Source of the DNA: Zhongshania aliphaticivorans
GTDB lineage: Bacteria > Pseudomonadota > Gammaproteobacteria > Pseudomonadales > Spongiibacteraceae
Direction: 5' to 3'
Length of the DNA: 64,000 nucleotides
Assembly: GCF_001586255.1 (NCBI RefSeq)
Contig: NZ_CP014544.1
Location: 2,759,501-2,823,500 of the forward strand
Below are positions 26,466 through 36,981 of this stretch, in pieces. Under the pieces are notes generated by a model that saw only the letters and a list, made by a program, of their open reading frames with translations, was not told the origin of the DNA and did no database searches. Both the position numbers and the translations under genes were made by a program. Positions within the stretch are counted from its first letter, which is position 1; every line of letters begins with the position of its first letter.

Positions 26466-27803
26466 TTAGGTCAGCGTCTCCGGCACCCACTGGATCTTCC
26501 AGCCTTCCTCGCCCACTGCTGCACTAAAACCTTCACAAACAGCCAAGTCGGCAACCGCCGCCAGTTCGCCTCCACAATAGATTAGCGGCAGCACCTCGCG
26601 CTGCCAGGGCGGCAAGCGCCACTCTTGCAGGAGCTTTTTAAGCGGCCGGCGATGGGCGTGGCCCGCCAAACGACAGCGCTCGCCACCGCGGCGAAACCGT
26701 ATCGACACCGAGCCACGAGGCATAAAGGATCCACCTGGCGTTGCAAATAAGCGACCTATTCCGGGAATAAGCAGCTCGCCGGGTAAGTTCCACTCCAATT
26801 CATCCGGCAGCAAGCTTGGCGCTTCGACCGCACCTAGCTCACAAAACAACTGCTGATTATAGGCGCGCAACAACACACCGGCAGCCAAACGAAATTGCGG
26901 CTGACGGTCGTCACCCGCGCAAAGAAATTGCTCAACTATCGTCCCCAGCTGGGCCGATGACAGCGCTAGCTCACTGCGATTAATAATAAATTGCCGAAGG
27001 ATCGCGCGCTGGCGAATTTCTGGTAGCGCCGCCAACTTCTGTAAGTTCAGCGAGCCATCTTCTGCACCCAAATTGGCTAGATCTTGGCTAATATAGCCAT
27101 GCAAGAGCTGGGCAGTTTCTGCCTGCAAAGCCGCCGCTCGGCCAAAACTTTGACGGTAATCCGGCCAGTGCCGGGTGAGCCGGGGCAAGACTTGCTGGCG
27201 CAGAAAATTACGGCGGTAATGCGTATCGAGGTTGCTGGGGTCGTCGACCCAGGATAACTTCTGAGCCGCCGCATAAGCTTCAAGCTCGGAACGCGAAGTC
27301 GACAGCAGCGGCCGATACAGCTCACCCGCACCGAGGACGCGCCTAACCGGCATTGCAGCTAAACCTGTCACCCCTGCACCGCGAAGCAAGCGCAGCAATA
27401 GCGTTTCAGCTTGATCATCAAGGTGATGCGCCAGTAATAATAAATCCCCGGCGCCTAACGCCGCTTCGAACGCTCGGTAACGGGCATCCCTCGCCAAGTC
27501 CTCTATACCGCGACGTCGCCCCTCAACATTCACCACGTTTAGGGTAAACGGAATATTATAAGCGACACACTGCTGCTCACATTGCTCAGCCCAGGCCGTC
27601 GATGCAGCCTGCAATTGGTGATCAACGTGAATAGCACGAATTTCTGGAAAGGAGGTATCGCTGGAGTGCGCCAGCTCGCGCAAACGCCAAACTAAATGCA
27701 GTAAAACCTGAGAATCTAAGCCGCCACTAAAGGCTAGCCACCAAACTCGCCGAGTTAAATACGGCGCGAGTGATTTTTTGATGAGGGGCAGCAGTTCTGC
27801 CAT
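26466..27803 (-). CDS. tilS: tRNA(Ile) lysidine synthetase
   Basis: A 445-residue enzyme that converts C34 of the AUA-reading tRNA-Ile to lysidine. The PP-loop SGGLDS sits near residue 27, followed by IHVDHQLQ and HHLDDQAETLLLRLLRG; the C-terminal domain includes RFRRGGERCRL. The GTG-started longer frame at 27824 adds seven residues; the ATG at 27803 with GGGGAG upstream is chosen. It follows accA after 37 bases, a neighbour pair common in gammaproteobacteria. Confidence 0.95.
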   Translation of the reverse strand: MAELLPLIKKSLAPYLTRRVWWLAFSGGLDSQVLLHLVWRLRELAHSSDTSFPEIRAIHVDHQLQAASTAWAEQCEQQCVAYNIPFTLNVVNVEGRRRGIEDLARDARYRAFEAALGAGDLLLLAHHLDDQAETLLLRLLRGAGVTGLAAMPVRRVLGAGELYRPLLSTSRSELEAYAAAQKLSWVDDPSNLDTHYRRNFLRQQVLPRLTRHWPDYRQSFGRAAALQAETAQLLHGYISQDLANLGAEDGSLNLQKLAALPEIRQRAILRQFIINRSELALSSAQLGTIVEQFLCAGDDRQPQFRLAAGVLLRAYNQQLFCELGAVEAPSLLPDELEWNLPGELLIPGIGRLFATPGGSFMPRGSVSIRFRRGGERCRLAGHAHRRPLKKLLQEWRLPPWQREVLPLIYCGGELAAVADLAVCEGFSAAVGEEGWKIQWVPETLT

Positions 27804-27840
27804 TGCCGACTCCCCGCCCCCCACTACGTTACCGCCTTAA

Positions 27841-28791
27841 TCAGCTGGTGCCGTAGGACATCAGACGGTCATAGCGAATATCTAACAGCTCTTTTTCAGG
27901 CAGAGCCTGAAGACGCTTGATCTGGGTAAGCAGATGTTCGCGAACCCGCTCGGCACTGCTGTCGATATCGCGGTGCGCACCACCTTGAGGCTCAGGAATA
28001 GTCGCATCAACAATGCCCAACTCTTCGAGAATCGTTGAGGTCAAGCCCATTGCTTCAGCCGCATCAGGCGCAAACTCGGTGCTCTTCCAAATAATATTGG
28101 CACAGCCTTCTGGGGAAATAACAAAGTAGGTTGAGTATTGCAGCATGGCAATATGATCGCCTACGCCAATACCCAAGGCGCCACCAGAGCTACCCTCACC
28201 AATAACAACACACACTATTGGGGTTTTTAACCGCGACATTACCGCCAAGTTTTGCGCGATGGCCTCACTGATACCACGCTCTTCACTGTCGATACCCGGA
28301 TAAGCTCCAGGGGTGTCAATTAAGGTCACAATAGGTAGTTTATAACGTTCAGCCAGCTGCATTAGACGCAGGGCTTTGCGATAACCCTCGGGCTTGGGCA
28401 TACCAAAATTGCGTTTAACCTTCTCGGTAACGCCTCGGCCCTTTTCTTGGCCGATCACCATGACGGGCATACCGTTGATTTTACCAATACCACCAACAAT
28501 GGCGGCATCATCACCAAAATGACGATCACCGTGTAATTCGTCAAAATCGGTAAAAATTCGGCGAATATAATCCAATGCATAAGGCCGCATGGGGTGCCGC
28601 GCTATTTTAACGACATTCCAAGGCGTGAGATTGGAAAAAATCTTTTCGGTTAACTTGCTGCTTTTTTCCCGAAGTTTAGCGATTTCTTCACTAATATTCA
28701 GGTCATTATCGCTGCCAACTAACTGAAGCTCTTCAATCTTGGCTTCCAGCTCCGCAATGGGTTGTTCAAAATCAAGATAATTGGGATTCAT
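27841..28791 (-). CDS. accA: acetyl-CoA carboxylase carboxyltransferase subunit alpha
   Basis: A 316-residue subunit of the carboxyltransferase that makes malonyl-CoA for fatty acid synthesis. It begins [19 protein letters not shown] and contains [36 protein letters not shown] and [15 protein letters not shown]. The beta subunit gene accD is not in the window. dnaE lies 84 bases upstream; that gap holds a possible hairpin (28823-28829 with 28847-28853) without a T-run. Confidence 0.97.
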   Translation of the reverse strand: MNPNYLDFEQPIAELEAKIEELQLVGSDNDLNISEEIAKLREKSSKLTEKIFSNLTPWNVVKIARHPMRPYALDYIRRIFTDFDELHGDRHFGDDAAIVGGIGKINGMPVMVIGQEKGRGVTEKVKRNFGMPKPEGYRKALRLMQLAERYKLPIVTLIDTPGAYPGIDSEERGISEAIAQNLAVMSRLKTPIVCVVIGEGSSGGALGIGVGDHIAMLQYSTYFVISPEGCANIIWKSTEFAPDAAEAMGLTSTILEELGIVDATIPEPQGGAHRDIDSSAERVREHLLTQIKRLQALPEKELLDIRYDRLMSYGTS

Positions 28792-28875
28792 CGCTCACTT
28801 ATTCACTTGTTGTCGTCAGTGAAGCCTATAACTATCCAAAAGGTAAATAGGCTCATTTAATAGTGTGATTATACG

Positions 28876-31800
28876 TTAATCGTAATTGATGACCACGTTA
28901 TTTGCGCCACACTCCTCACCTAAGCGCAGTAATAACTCATCATTTGGCAGGATTCGCCAATTGTCACCAAGTCGAATTTTACCACTACCCTCAGGTCGCT
29001 GATAATTTATCACTACTGGGCAGCGGCCGCCCTTGGCAACACTTAATGCGCCCTTTAAACGGGCAATGGCGTCGTCATTTACTAAATCCGCACTCACCGA
29101 CAGCTGCAGCTCTCGGGCGTGCTGATCCCGCGCCTCGGCAATACTGCGCACCGCCTTCACCCGCATTTTTTTGCCACCGCTGTACTCGTCGTTGCTACAT
29201 ACACCCTCAACCACAATTACGGTGTCTTTTATGAGTTTTTCCCGACATTCATCGTAGGCATCGCTGAATAAGGCAACCTCAATTCGTGCACTGCGGTCAT
29301 CAAGCAGCACAAAGGCCATAGTATCGCCGCGCTTATTCTTCATGGTGCGAGTACTCATCACCAAGCCAGCAATGGTCTGAGGATGCTTCTCAGGGTTAAG
29401 GTCGACTATCTTCCTTGGCACAAAGCGACGTAATTCAGCCTCGTAATCATCAATCGGATGTCCGGTAACATAAAGGCCAAGTGTTTCTTTTTCGCCTAGC
29501 AAACGCTCTTTGGTTGTCCAGCGCCTTACATTCTTGAAGCTTGCATAAACATCACCGCCCTCGTCTTCAACCGCGAGACTACCGCCAAACAAATCCATCA
29601 TGCCGCTTTCGGCATTACTTGCCGCCTGCTCTGCAGCCTGCACGGCATCGGGCATAGCCGCCATAAGTACCGCGCGATCTTCACCTAGATCGTCAAAGGC
29701 ACCTGAGCGAATAAGCGCTTCTATAGCGCGCTTATTCACTTTGCGCGGATCGGTGCGTTCACAAAATTCAAAAAGGTTTTTAAAAGGCCCACCGCCATTG
29801 CGAGCAGCAATGATATTTTCAACTGGGCCTTCACCCAAGCCTTTGATGGCACCAAGCCCGTATACAATTTGGCCGCGATCATTCACCGTGAACATATACT
29901 CGCCTTCGTTTACCGAGGGCAGCTTATAGTCCAGTTTCATTTCCCGACATTCTTCAATGAAGATAACGATCTTGTCGGTATTGTCTAATTCCGAGCTCAT
30001 TACCGCTGCCATAAAAGGCGCGGGATAATGGGTTTTCAACCAGGCAGTTTGGTAGGAGACCAAGGCGTAGGCAGCGGAGTGCGATTTGTTAAAACCGTAG
30101 CCTGCGAACTTTTCCATCAAGTCGAAAATATTGGAGGCCAGCTCTTCGGAGAAGCCCTTTTCGACGGCACCGGTCTGAAACAAGCTGCGCTGCTTATCCA
30201 TTTCTGCAGCATTTTTCTTACCCATGGCGCGGCGCAATAAGTCGGCACCACCAAGACTTACACCACCCATTACCTGGGCGATCTGCATAACCTGCTCCTG
30301 ATACAGAATAATGCCGTAAGTTGGGTCGAGCACGGGCTTCAAACACTCGTGCTGATACTGAGGGTGAGGATAGGCCAACTCAGCGCGGCCGTGCTTGCGG
30401 TTAATAAAGTCATCAACCATGCCCGACTGCAATGGACCCGGACGAAACAGGGCCACCAGTGCGATAATATCTTCAAAGCAATCTGGCAGGAGCCGCTTGA
30501 TCAAATCCTTCATACCACGGGATTCCAACTGGAACACCGCGGTGGTTTCTGCGCGCTTTAGCATCTCGAAGGTCGGTCGATCCTGCAGCGGAATCGACAT
30601 AATATCGAGGGGATCTTCACCCAGCTTGGCACGCTGAGCGTTCACGATTTTTAATGCCCAGTGAATGATGGTGAGGGTACGCAGCCCCAAGAAGTCGAAC
30701 TTAACTAGCCCAGCTTCTTCAACATCGCTCTTATCAAACTGGGTAACCAAACCACCACCCGCGTCGTCACAATATAGCGGCGCAAAGTCGGTGAGTTTAG
30801 ACGGCGCGATAACTACACCACCGGCGTGCTTACCCACGCCCCGCACCACACCTTCGAGCTGGGTGGCCATATCCCAAATTTCTTGGGCTTGTTCATCTGC
30901 GGCTAAAAACTCTCTAAGAATCTCTTCCTGCTCAAAGGCTTTCTCAAGCGTGATGCCCACTTCAAAGGGAATCATTTTCGAAAGTTTATCAGCCAGACCA
31001 TAGGCCTTGCCTTGAACGCGAGCGACGTCGCGCACCACCGCCTTGGCCGCCATGGTGCCAAAGGTAATAATCTGACTTACCGCATCGCGTCCGTAATTAT
31101 CCGCCACATAATTGATAACCCGATCCCGACCTTCCATACAAAAATCAACATCAAAGTCAGGCATGGATACCCGCTCAGGATTCAGGAATCGCTCAAACAG
31201 CAGATCGTATTGAATAGGGTCAAGATCGGTAATTTTAAGCGCATAAGCAACCAGCGAACCGGCACCAGAACCACGGCCGGGACCAACAGGTATATCGTGA
31301 TCCTTAGCCCATTGAATAAAGTCCATTACGATCAGGAAATAGCCGGGAAACCCCATCTGCAAGATAACATTGAGTTCAAATTCCAGACGATCGCGATATT
31401 CGCTTTGGTGCGCTTCAAATTCCGGCGAATTACGGTCAAACAAAAAATCGAGACGTTGATCCAAACCATCATGACACAGCTGACGAAAGTAAGTCTCTTG
31501 GGTCATGCCCTCAGGTATTGGGTATTCCGGCAAATAATACGTGCCTAGCTGAATAGTCAAATTACAGCGCTTGGCAATTTCCACACTGTTTTGCAGCGCC
31601 TCTGGAATATCAGCAAACAGCTCGGCCATGTCTTCTGGGCTGCGCAAATACTGTTGGTCGCTGTAATTACGTGGCCTGCGCGGATCATCCAAAACCCGGC
31701 CATCGCGAATACATACCCGAGCATCGTGCGCTTCAAACTCACCGGCATCCAAAAACCGAACATCATTGGTGGCAACCACAGGGCAGTTATTGCGCTCAGC

Positions 31801-32364
31801 TAAGCCTATCGCCGCATGGATGTAATCGTCTTCGTTTTGACGGCCGGTGCGCTGCAGCTCCAAATAAAAACGGTCGGGAAATACCGCCAACCAGCGCGAC
31901 AAGCTGTGCTGCGCAACATCAGCCTTCCCGGCGAGCAGTGCTTGCCCAACATCACCCTCGCGACCGCCTGACAAGGCAATCAAGCCCTCGCTAGCCTGTT
32001 CAATCCAACTGCGGTACGCATAGGCCTTGCCCAAATACTGGCCATCTTGATACGCGCGAGAAATGAGCTCGGTAAGATTGCGGTAGCCTTTTTCATTTTG
32101 CGCCAGAAGACAGATAACCGTGGTCTGATCTGGGTCATCGTCATCGCGCATCAGCAAATCGCAGCCAAAAATGGGTTTAACCCCAGCCGCCATCGCCGCT
32201 TTTTGAAACTTAATTAAAGCGTAAAAATTATTTAAATCGGTGAGCGCCACCGCGGGCATACCCAATTTGGCAACTCGTTTGGTCAGCTCTTTAACCCGAA
32301 CCAAGCCGTCGACAAGCGAGTACTCTGAGTGCACCCTTAAATGCACAAAGCTGTCATTCATCAT
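28876..32364 (-). CDS. dnaE: DNA polymerase III alpha subunit
   Basis: An 1162-residue replicative polymerase. The N-terminal PHP domain begins [17 protein letters not shown]; the catalytic acidic segment [15 protein letters not shown] and [18 protein letters not shown] belong to the C-family palm; helix-hairpin-helix, OB ([16 protein letters not shown]) and tau-binding parts follow. It copies the chromosome within the Pol III holoenzyme. Its ATG overlaps the rnhB stop by four bases (ATGA). Confidence 0.98.
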   Translation of the reverse strand: MMNDSFVHLRVHSEYSLVDGLVRVKELTKRVAKLGMPAVALTDLNNFYALIKFQKAAMAAGVKPIFGCDLLMRDDDDPDQTTVICLLAQNEKGYRNLTELISRAYQDGQYLGKAYAYRSWIEQASEGLIALSGGREGDVGQALLAGKADVAQHSLSRWLAVFPDRFYLELQRTGRQNEDDYIHAAIGLAERNNCPVVATNDVRFLDAGEFEAHDARVCIRDGRVLDDPRRPRNYSDQQYLRSPEDMAELFADIPEALQNSVEIAKRCNLTIQLGTYYLPEYPIPEGMTQETYFRQLCHDGLDQRLDFLFDRNSPEFEAHQSEYRDRLEFELNVILQMGFPGYFLIVMDFIQWAKDHDIPVGPGRGSGAGSLVAYALKITDLDPIQYDLLFERFLNPERVSMPDFDVDFCMEGRDRVINYVADNYGRDAVSQIITFGTMAAKAVVRDVARVQGKAYGLADKLSKMIPFEVGITLEKAFEQEEILREFLAADEQAQEIWDMATQLEGVVRGVGKHAGGVVIAPSKLTDFAPLYCDDAGGGLVTQFDKSDVEEAGLVKFDFLGLRTLTIIHWALKIVNAQRAKLGEDPLDIMSIPLQDRPTFEMLKRAETTAVFQLESRGMKDLIKRLLPDCFEDIIALVALFRPGPLQSGMVDDFINRKHGRAELAYPHPQYQHECLKPVLDPTYGIILYQEQVMQIAQVMGGVSLGGADLLRRAMGKKNAAEMDKQRSLFQTGAVEKGFSEELASNIFDLMEKFAGYGFNKSHSAAYALVSYQTAWLKTHYPAPFMAAVMSSELDNTDKIVIFIEECREMKLDYKLPSVNEGEYMFTVNDRGQIVYGLGAIKGLGEGPVENIIAARNGGGPFKNLFEFCERTDPRKVNKRAIEALIRSGAFDDLGEDRAVLMAAMPDAVQAAEQAASNAESGMMDLFGGSLAVEDEGGDVYASFKNVRRWTTKERLLGEKETLGLYVTGHPIDDYEAELRRFVPRKIVDLNPEKHPQTIAGLVMSTRTMKNKRGDTMAFVLLDDRSARIEVALFSDAYDECREKLIKDTVIVVEGVCSNDEYSGGKKMRVKAVRSIAEARDQHARELQLSVSADLVNDDAIARLKGALSVAKGGRCPVVINYQRPEGSGKIRLGDNWRILPNDELLLRLGEECGANNVVINYD

Positions 32365-32972
32365 TGTTCCGACTCCAGCATTGCACGCACAGGCGCGTAG
32401 CTACGGCGATGAATTGGGGTCACGCCTAAGCGTTGCAGCGCCTCCATATGTACCTTAGTAGGATAGCCCTTATGACCAGCCATGCCGTAACCGGGGTAAA
32501 CGCTGTCAAACGCGACCATCTCACGATCTCGCGTCACTTTTGCCAAGATAGACGCCGCAGCAATAGCGGGAACACGGCTATCCCCCTTCACCACAGCCTC
32601 CGCCTTATAGGGCCATTTCGGCACCTTGTTGCCGTCAACTAAGACATATTCCGGCTGAACCGACAAACCAGCGACGGCCCGATGCATCGCCAGTAAACTC
32701 GCCTGTAAAATATTGATTTCATCTATCTCAGACACTGAAGCCCGGGCAATACAAAAACTCAGGGCCTTTTCCTGAATTTCAACAAAAAGCGCTTCGCGGC
32801 GCTTTTCAGTGAGCTTTTTAGAATCATTCAAACCCGAGATCGGTCGCGCCGGATCGAGAATTACTGCGGCGGTGACGACGTCGCCACACAAAGGGCCTCG
32901 CCCTACCTCGTCCACACCGGCGGTTAATTCGGGCACATCAAATTCAGCAAACAAATCATTAATCTGAGGCAT
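32361..32972 (-). CDS. rnhB: ribonuclease HII
   Basis: A 203-residue enzyme that nicks RNA at RNA-DNA junctions, including single ribonucleotides in DNA. The [10 protein letters not shown] motif gives D21 and E22, and [20 protein letters not shown] contains a further catalytic aspartate region; [14 protein letters not shown] is typical. It sits between lpxB (14-base overlap) and dnaE (4-base overlap). Confidence 0.97.
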   Translation of the reverse strand: MPQINDLFAEFDVPELTAGVDEVGRGPLCGDVVTAAVILDPARPISGLNDSKKLTEKRREALFVEIQEKALSFCIARASVSEIDEINILQASLLAMHRAVAGLSVQPEYVLVDGNKVPKWPYKAEAVVKGDSRVPAIAAASILAKVTRDREMVAFDSVYPGYGMAGHKGYPTKVHMEALQRLGVTPIHRRSYAPVRAMLESEQ

Positions 32973-34116
32973 TACTCACTCCGGCGCAGGCCAAAACAAC
33001 ATCGGCGGCCCGTTCGCTTGCGGCTTGCGCAAGCTGGCGATGAATGCATTGAAACTCATTAATCAAACTTTCACGATGATTGGCGTTGTTTAACTGCTCC
33101 AGCAACAGTGGCCCCATGACCTCGGCCCGCACTTCGTCCTGCAGGACTTCAGGTACCAGCGCGCGTTGAGCCAATAGGTTTGGCAATGAAAAGAACGGCG
33201 TTTTAACCAAGCGCGACAGCAATTTATAAGACCACTTACCAAAGCGATACGCGACAACCATAGGACGCTGCAGCAACAGTGCCTCTAAACTAGTGGTGCC
33301 CGAAGCCATTAATACGACATCTGACGCAGCCATCACTGTGCGCGACTGACCACTCACCACCCGCACCGGCAAGTCTTGGGAGAATGCGCCAATCGCCTGC
33401 AAAATTTGGATTTTGCGCTCGGCATTGGCGGCGGGAATCAAAAACTCAATATTGGGCTGGGCACGGCGCAGCCATTGCGCGGTCTCCAGAAATGGCCTAA
33501 TCAGCTGAGCGACTTCGCCGCTGCGGCTGCCGGGTAAAATGGCCAAAACTGGGTGCCCGTCTTCAACGTCCAGCTCCGCTCGGGCTGAACTGCGCTGATC
33601 GGTGAGTGGAATCTGATCTGCTAAGGGGTGGCCCACACAGGTAACCGGCACACCATGCTCTTGATAAAAGCGCTCTTCAAAAGGAAACAAAGTCAGCATA
33701 TGATCCACCGACTTCGCGATCCCCTTTACCCGGCCTTGCCGCCATGCCCACACCGACGGACTCACATAGTGCAGTGTTTTAATACCGCGCTCACGCACAT
33801 AGCGCTCTATATTTAAGGTGAAATCCGGCGAGTCGATACCAATAACTATAGCGGGTTGCCAACTTAAAAAATGAGATTTCAAGAAACGACGCAGGCGCAG
33901 CAATTCAGGTAAGCGCTTAAGGGGTTCGACAATACCCATTACCGACAGACGGTCCATTTCACAGAGACTGCGGCAACCCTGCTCAATCATTAGCGGGCCA
34001 CCCACGCCTTCGAACTCAGCATTGGGGTAACGTGATTTGATTGCGCGAATTAAATCAGCGCCTAAAATATCACCGGAAGCTTCTCCGGCGATAATACCGA
34101 TTCGTAATGCAGTCAT
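32959..34116 (-). CDS. lpxB: lipid-A-disaccharide synthase
   Basis: A 385-residue GT19 glycosyltransferase that joins lipid X and UDP-2,3-diacylglucosamine into the lipid A disaccharide at the inner membrane. Visible: [16 protein letters not shown] at the start, [30 protein letters not shown] and [22 protein letters not shown]. It follows lpxA after 34 bases and overlaps rnhB by 14, in the conserved lpx order. Confidence 0.97.
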   Translation of the reverse strand: MTALRIGIIAGEASGDILGADLIRAIKSRYPNAEFEGVGGPLMIEQGCRSLCEMDRLSVMGIVEPLKRLPELLRLRRFLKSHFLSWQPAIVIGIDSPDFTLNIERYVRERGIKTLHYVSPSVWAWRQGRVKGIAKSVDHMLTLFPFEERFYQEHGVPVTCVGHPLADQIPLTDQRSSARAELDVEDGHPVLAILPGSRSGEVAQLIRPFLETAQWLRRAQPNIEFLIPAANAERKIQILQAIGAFSQDLPVRVVSGQSRTVMAASDVVLMASGTTSLEALLLQRPMVVAYRFGKWSYKLLSRLVKTPFFSLPNLLAQRALVPEVLQDEVRAEVMGPLLLEQLNNANHRESLINEFQCIHRQLAQAASERAADVVLACAGVSNASD

Positions 34117-34150
34117 AGAATTGCCATGTTACGCAGCAGAAAAACGCAGT

Positions 34151-34954
34151 TTAGCGCACAATACCGCGCTGGGATTGTTGCAAGGAGTCCGCCAATAATT
34201 GCACGTCGGGAAATTCGGCGATCAGCGGCGCCAATGCCGTCAATGCCTCTTCCACCGTATTATTCTGGCGATAAATAATTTTGTAAGCGCGACGAATTGC
34301 GGCAATGCTCTCGGCAGTAAAGCCTCTGCGCTTTAGGCCTTCGCTATTGATTGTTTTCGCCTGGGCTGGGGTGCCGCTCACCGTAACATACGCTGGCACG
34401 TCTTTACTGATACCACAGCCAAAACCCGCAAAGCTATGGGCGCCAATATGGCAAAACTGATGCACAAGAGTGTAGCCGCTTAATATCGCCCAGTCCCCGA
34501 CCACAACATGGCCAGCAAGCGAGGCATTATTTACCAAGATACAATTATCACCAATCACCGAGTCATGACCCACGTGAACATAGGCCATCAGTAAATTTTT
34601 ACTTCCTATTATCGTTTTCCCGCGATCTTGTATCGTGCCACGATGTATCGTCACCCCTTCACGAATCACATTATCGTCACCAATGATGAGTTCAGTTTTC
34701 TCACCCTTGTATTTCAGGTCTGGGGTGTCGTCACCAATAGTCGAAAACTGAAAAATACGATTGTTTTTACCGATTTTCGTCGGCCCCATTAGCACAACAT
34801 GGGAGCGAATTTCGCAAGCTTCGCCAATTTCAACATCGGGACCAACCATCGTCCACGGACCAATTTTAACCCCAGCACCGATCACCGCACTGGGATCAAT
34901 AATCGCACGTGGGTCTATAACAGCCGTAGCGTGGATATTTTCAGTCACAATCAC
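34151..34954 (-). CDS. lpxA: UDP-N-acetylglucosamine O-acyltransferase
   Basis: A 267-residue acyltransferase that starts lipid A synthesis by moving a hydroxyacyl group from ACP to UDP-GlcNAc. The N-terminal two thirds is a hexapeptide-repeat left-handed helix ([20 protein letters not shown]), with the catalytic histidine in [12 protein letters not shown]. The start is a GTG (34952-34954) whose bases overlap the fabZ stop by four. Confidence 0.97.
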   Translation of the reverse strand: MIVTENIHATAVIDPRAIIDPSAVIGAGVKIGPWTMVGPDVEIGEACEIRSHVVLMGPTKIGKNNRIFQFSTIGDDTPDLKYKGEKTELIIGDDNVIREGVTIHRGTIQDRGKTIIGSKNLLMAYVHVGHDSVIGDNCILVNNASLAGHVVVGDWAILSGYTLVHQFCHIGAHSFAGFGCGISKDVPAYVTVSGTPAQAKTINSEGLKRRGFTAESIAAIRRAYKIIYRQNNTVEEALTALAPLIAEFPDVQLLADSLQQSQRGIVR

Positions 34955-35394
34955 TTACTCTTCCGGTCGATACACAATATCGTCGCAGACGCCGCCAGCT
35001 TGTCTTCCACATAGGCTTGACATTCAAACTTCCACAGGCCGCTTTTATCTGACACATACTGCGCCTTGAGTATAAGCTGATCTCCAGGCACCACCTGGCG
35101 CTTAAAGCGCGCTTTATCAACGCCAGCGAACATGTAGATAGATCCTTCCGCCGGCTTTTTATCGAGGGTTTTAAATCCTAGAATTCCCGCCGCTTGGGCC
35201 ATGGCCTCGATAATTAACACACCGGGCATAATTGGCAACTCGGGGAAATGGCCATTAAAATGGTTTTCATTACCGGTTACATTTTTCAGGGCAACGATTG
35301 ATTCACCGAGCTTAAGCTCAAGTACCCGATCAACCAAAAGAAACGGATAACGTTGCGGTAGGTATTCTTTAACTTCATTGATGTCCATCAGCAT
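34951..35394 (-). CDS. fabZ: 3-hydroxyacyl-ACP dehydratase FabZ
   Basis: A 147-residue hot-dog dehydratase of fatty acid elongation. H49 in [11 protein letters not shown] and E63 in [12 protein letters not shown] form the catalytic dyad. Its substrate, 3-hydroxyacyl-ACP, is also used by LpxA and LpxD, which explains the conserved gene cluster. A second in-frame ATG lies two codons in. It begins three bases after lpxD ends. Confidence 0.97.
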   Translation of the reverse strand: MLMDINEVKEYLPQRYPFLLVDRVLELKLGESIVALKNVTGNENHFNGHFPELPIMPGVLIIEAMAQAAGILGFKTLDKKPAEGSIYMFAGVDKARFKRQVVPGDQLILKAQYVSDKSGLWKFECQAYVEDKLAASATILCIDRKSK

Positions 35395-35397
35395 GAC

Positions 35398-36441
35398 TCA
35401 GCTTTCATCCTTTACTTGTTTTTTTAACTTTTTTTCCAGAAACATGACTCGCCGAAATAATTCGTCGAGCTTCGCAAATCGCGCAGCGTTCCGCCGCCAA
35501 ACACCCGTCTCCATCATTCCTGTGCCACTAGAATAGGAGCCCGACTTCGTAATAGATTTAGTAATTAAAGTTCTGGCCGTAATATGCACCTGATCAGCAA
35601 TTGTTATATGCCCCACCACGCCCACATTACCGGCAAAAGTACAGCGCTCCCCGATAACCGTACTACCGGCAATCTGGCATGCCGCCGCCATTGCTGTGCC
35701 ATTCCCGACAATAACGTTATGAGCAATCATCGTGTAATCATCACAAATTACACCGTCGCCAATAACCGTATCTTCTAAGGCACCGCGATCAATGCAGGAA
35801 TTAGCACCGATTTCGACTCGATCGCCAATTCTAACGCCGCCCAGCTGATGAATTTTTTGCCAGCCCTGGACGCTAGCCGCAAAACCGAAACCATCGGCCC
35901 CGATCACCACGCCGGAATGAATAACAACATCATTACCAATACTCACGCCGTGATAGATCGACACATTAGCGTGAATATAACAGTTATTACCTATTCGTGA
36001 GTTAGCACCAATAACCGTACCGGGTCCCAGCACGGTGCCAGCCCCAATAACCGCGCCTTTCTCAACAACACAATTTGCACCAATACTCGCCGAGTCATCG
36101 ACATCTTCGGCGACAACAACCGCACTGGGGTGCACTCCAGCCTGCGGCTTTTCCAAAGGGTTAAACAAGGCGCTTGCCTTTGCATAAGCGAGATAAGGGT
36201 CGACTGCAATCAAGCAGTTACCACGATAATTGACAGCAAGTTCGGGATGAAGAATGACCGCGCTGGCAGAGCTATTCTGCAGCGCAGCTTTAAATTTACT
36301 ATTTGATAAAAAACTAAGATCACCAGCGTTGGCGGTAGCAAGAGGCGCTATACCGGCCAACTTGGTTGCGGCGTCACCTTGAAAATTTAATTCCAAGACC
36401 GCCGCAAGTTCAGCAAGGCTGAATGTTTTCGCCCCGGACAT
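35398..36441 (-). CDS. lpxD: UDP-3-O-(3-hydroxyacyl)glucosamine N-acyltransferase
   Basis: A 347-residue acyltransferase for the third step of lipid A synthesis. An N-terminal uridine-binding domain (about 1-100) is followed by a long hexapeptide-repeat helix (SIGANCVVEKGAVIGAGTVL) and a C-terminal helix. Its ATG shares a base with the skp stop (TAATG), so it is coupled to the chaperone gene. Confidence 0.97.
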   Translation of the reverse strand: MSGAKTFSLAELAAVLELNFQGDAATKLAGIAPLATANAGDLSFLSNSKFKAALQNSSASAVILHPELAVNYRGNCLIAVDPYLAYAKASALFNPLEKPQAGVHPSAVVVAEDVDDSASIGANCVVEKGAVIGAGTVLGPGTVIGANSRIGNNCYIHANVSIYHGVSIGNDVVIHSGVVIGADGFGFAASVQGWQKIHQLGGVRIGDRVEIGANSCIDRGALEDTVIGDGVICDDYTMIAHNVIVGNGTAMAAACQIAGSTVIGERCTFAGNVGVVGHITIADQVHITARTLITKSITKSGSYSSGTGMMETGVWRRNAARFAKLDELFRRVMFLEKKLKKQVKDES

Positions 36442-36950
36442 TACTTAGCGTTATTCAACTTATCAGCCACTTTAGCGGTAATATCGTAGCTGCTATCAGC
36501 GTGAAGTACTGATTTTCGAGGTAATAACAGACCGATGTTTTCGTCTTTAACCAACTGCGGCAGAATTGCCTGCAGTTTTGGTCCGAGTTCTTGCAAAATA
36601 GACTGAGCTTCCTGCTGATTAGCACCTTCAATTTTACGGGCTAAATGCTCGCCGTCAGCGCGCGCGGCGTCTATTTTGTTCTTAGTTGCTTGACGTTGTT
36701 CTGCGCTAAGAATGTCGAAATCTTTCTGGAACTGCTCAACAATCTTGTCGTAGTTCTTCTTTAAAGATTCTAATTCAGAAACATTCTTTTTGTAGTCAGC
36801 TTGATTGCGCATAGCGGTTAAGCGCTTTTTCGCCATATCGGTATTTAATACCGCAGCTTCTACATCAAATACTGCGATCCGACCTTCTGCAACAGCACCG
36901 CAAGCCCAAAGAGCCATAACAGCAACGGCAACTACCTTATAAAACTTCAT
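36441..36950 (-). CDS. OmpH/Skp-family periplasmic chaperone
   Basis: A 169-residue exported protein: a signal peptide (MKFYKVVAVAVMALWACGAVA) is followed by RIAVFDVEAAVLNTDMAKK and a long charged coiled coil (about 50-130), then a C-terminal beta strand region. Skp trimers hold unfolded outer-membrane proteins on the way to the Bam complex. The location between bamA and lpxD is the canonical one. The symbol skp would be reasonable. Confidence 0.93.
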   Translation of the reverse strand: MKFYKVVAVAVMALWACGAVAEGRIAVFDVEAAVLNTDMAKKRLTAMRNQADYKKNVSELESLKKNYDKIVEQFQKDFDILSAEQRQATKNKIDAARADGEHLARKIEGANQQEAQSILQELGPKLQAILPQLVKDENIGLLLPRKSVLHADSSYDITAKVADKLNNAK

Positions 36951-36981
36951 GAAAAACTCCTATCCATTATTTTACTATCAG

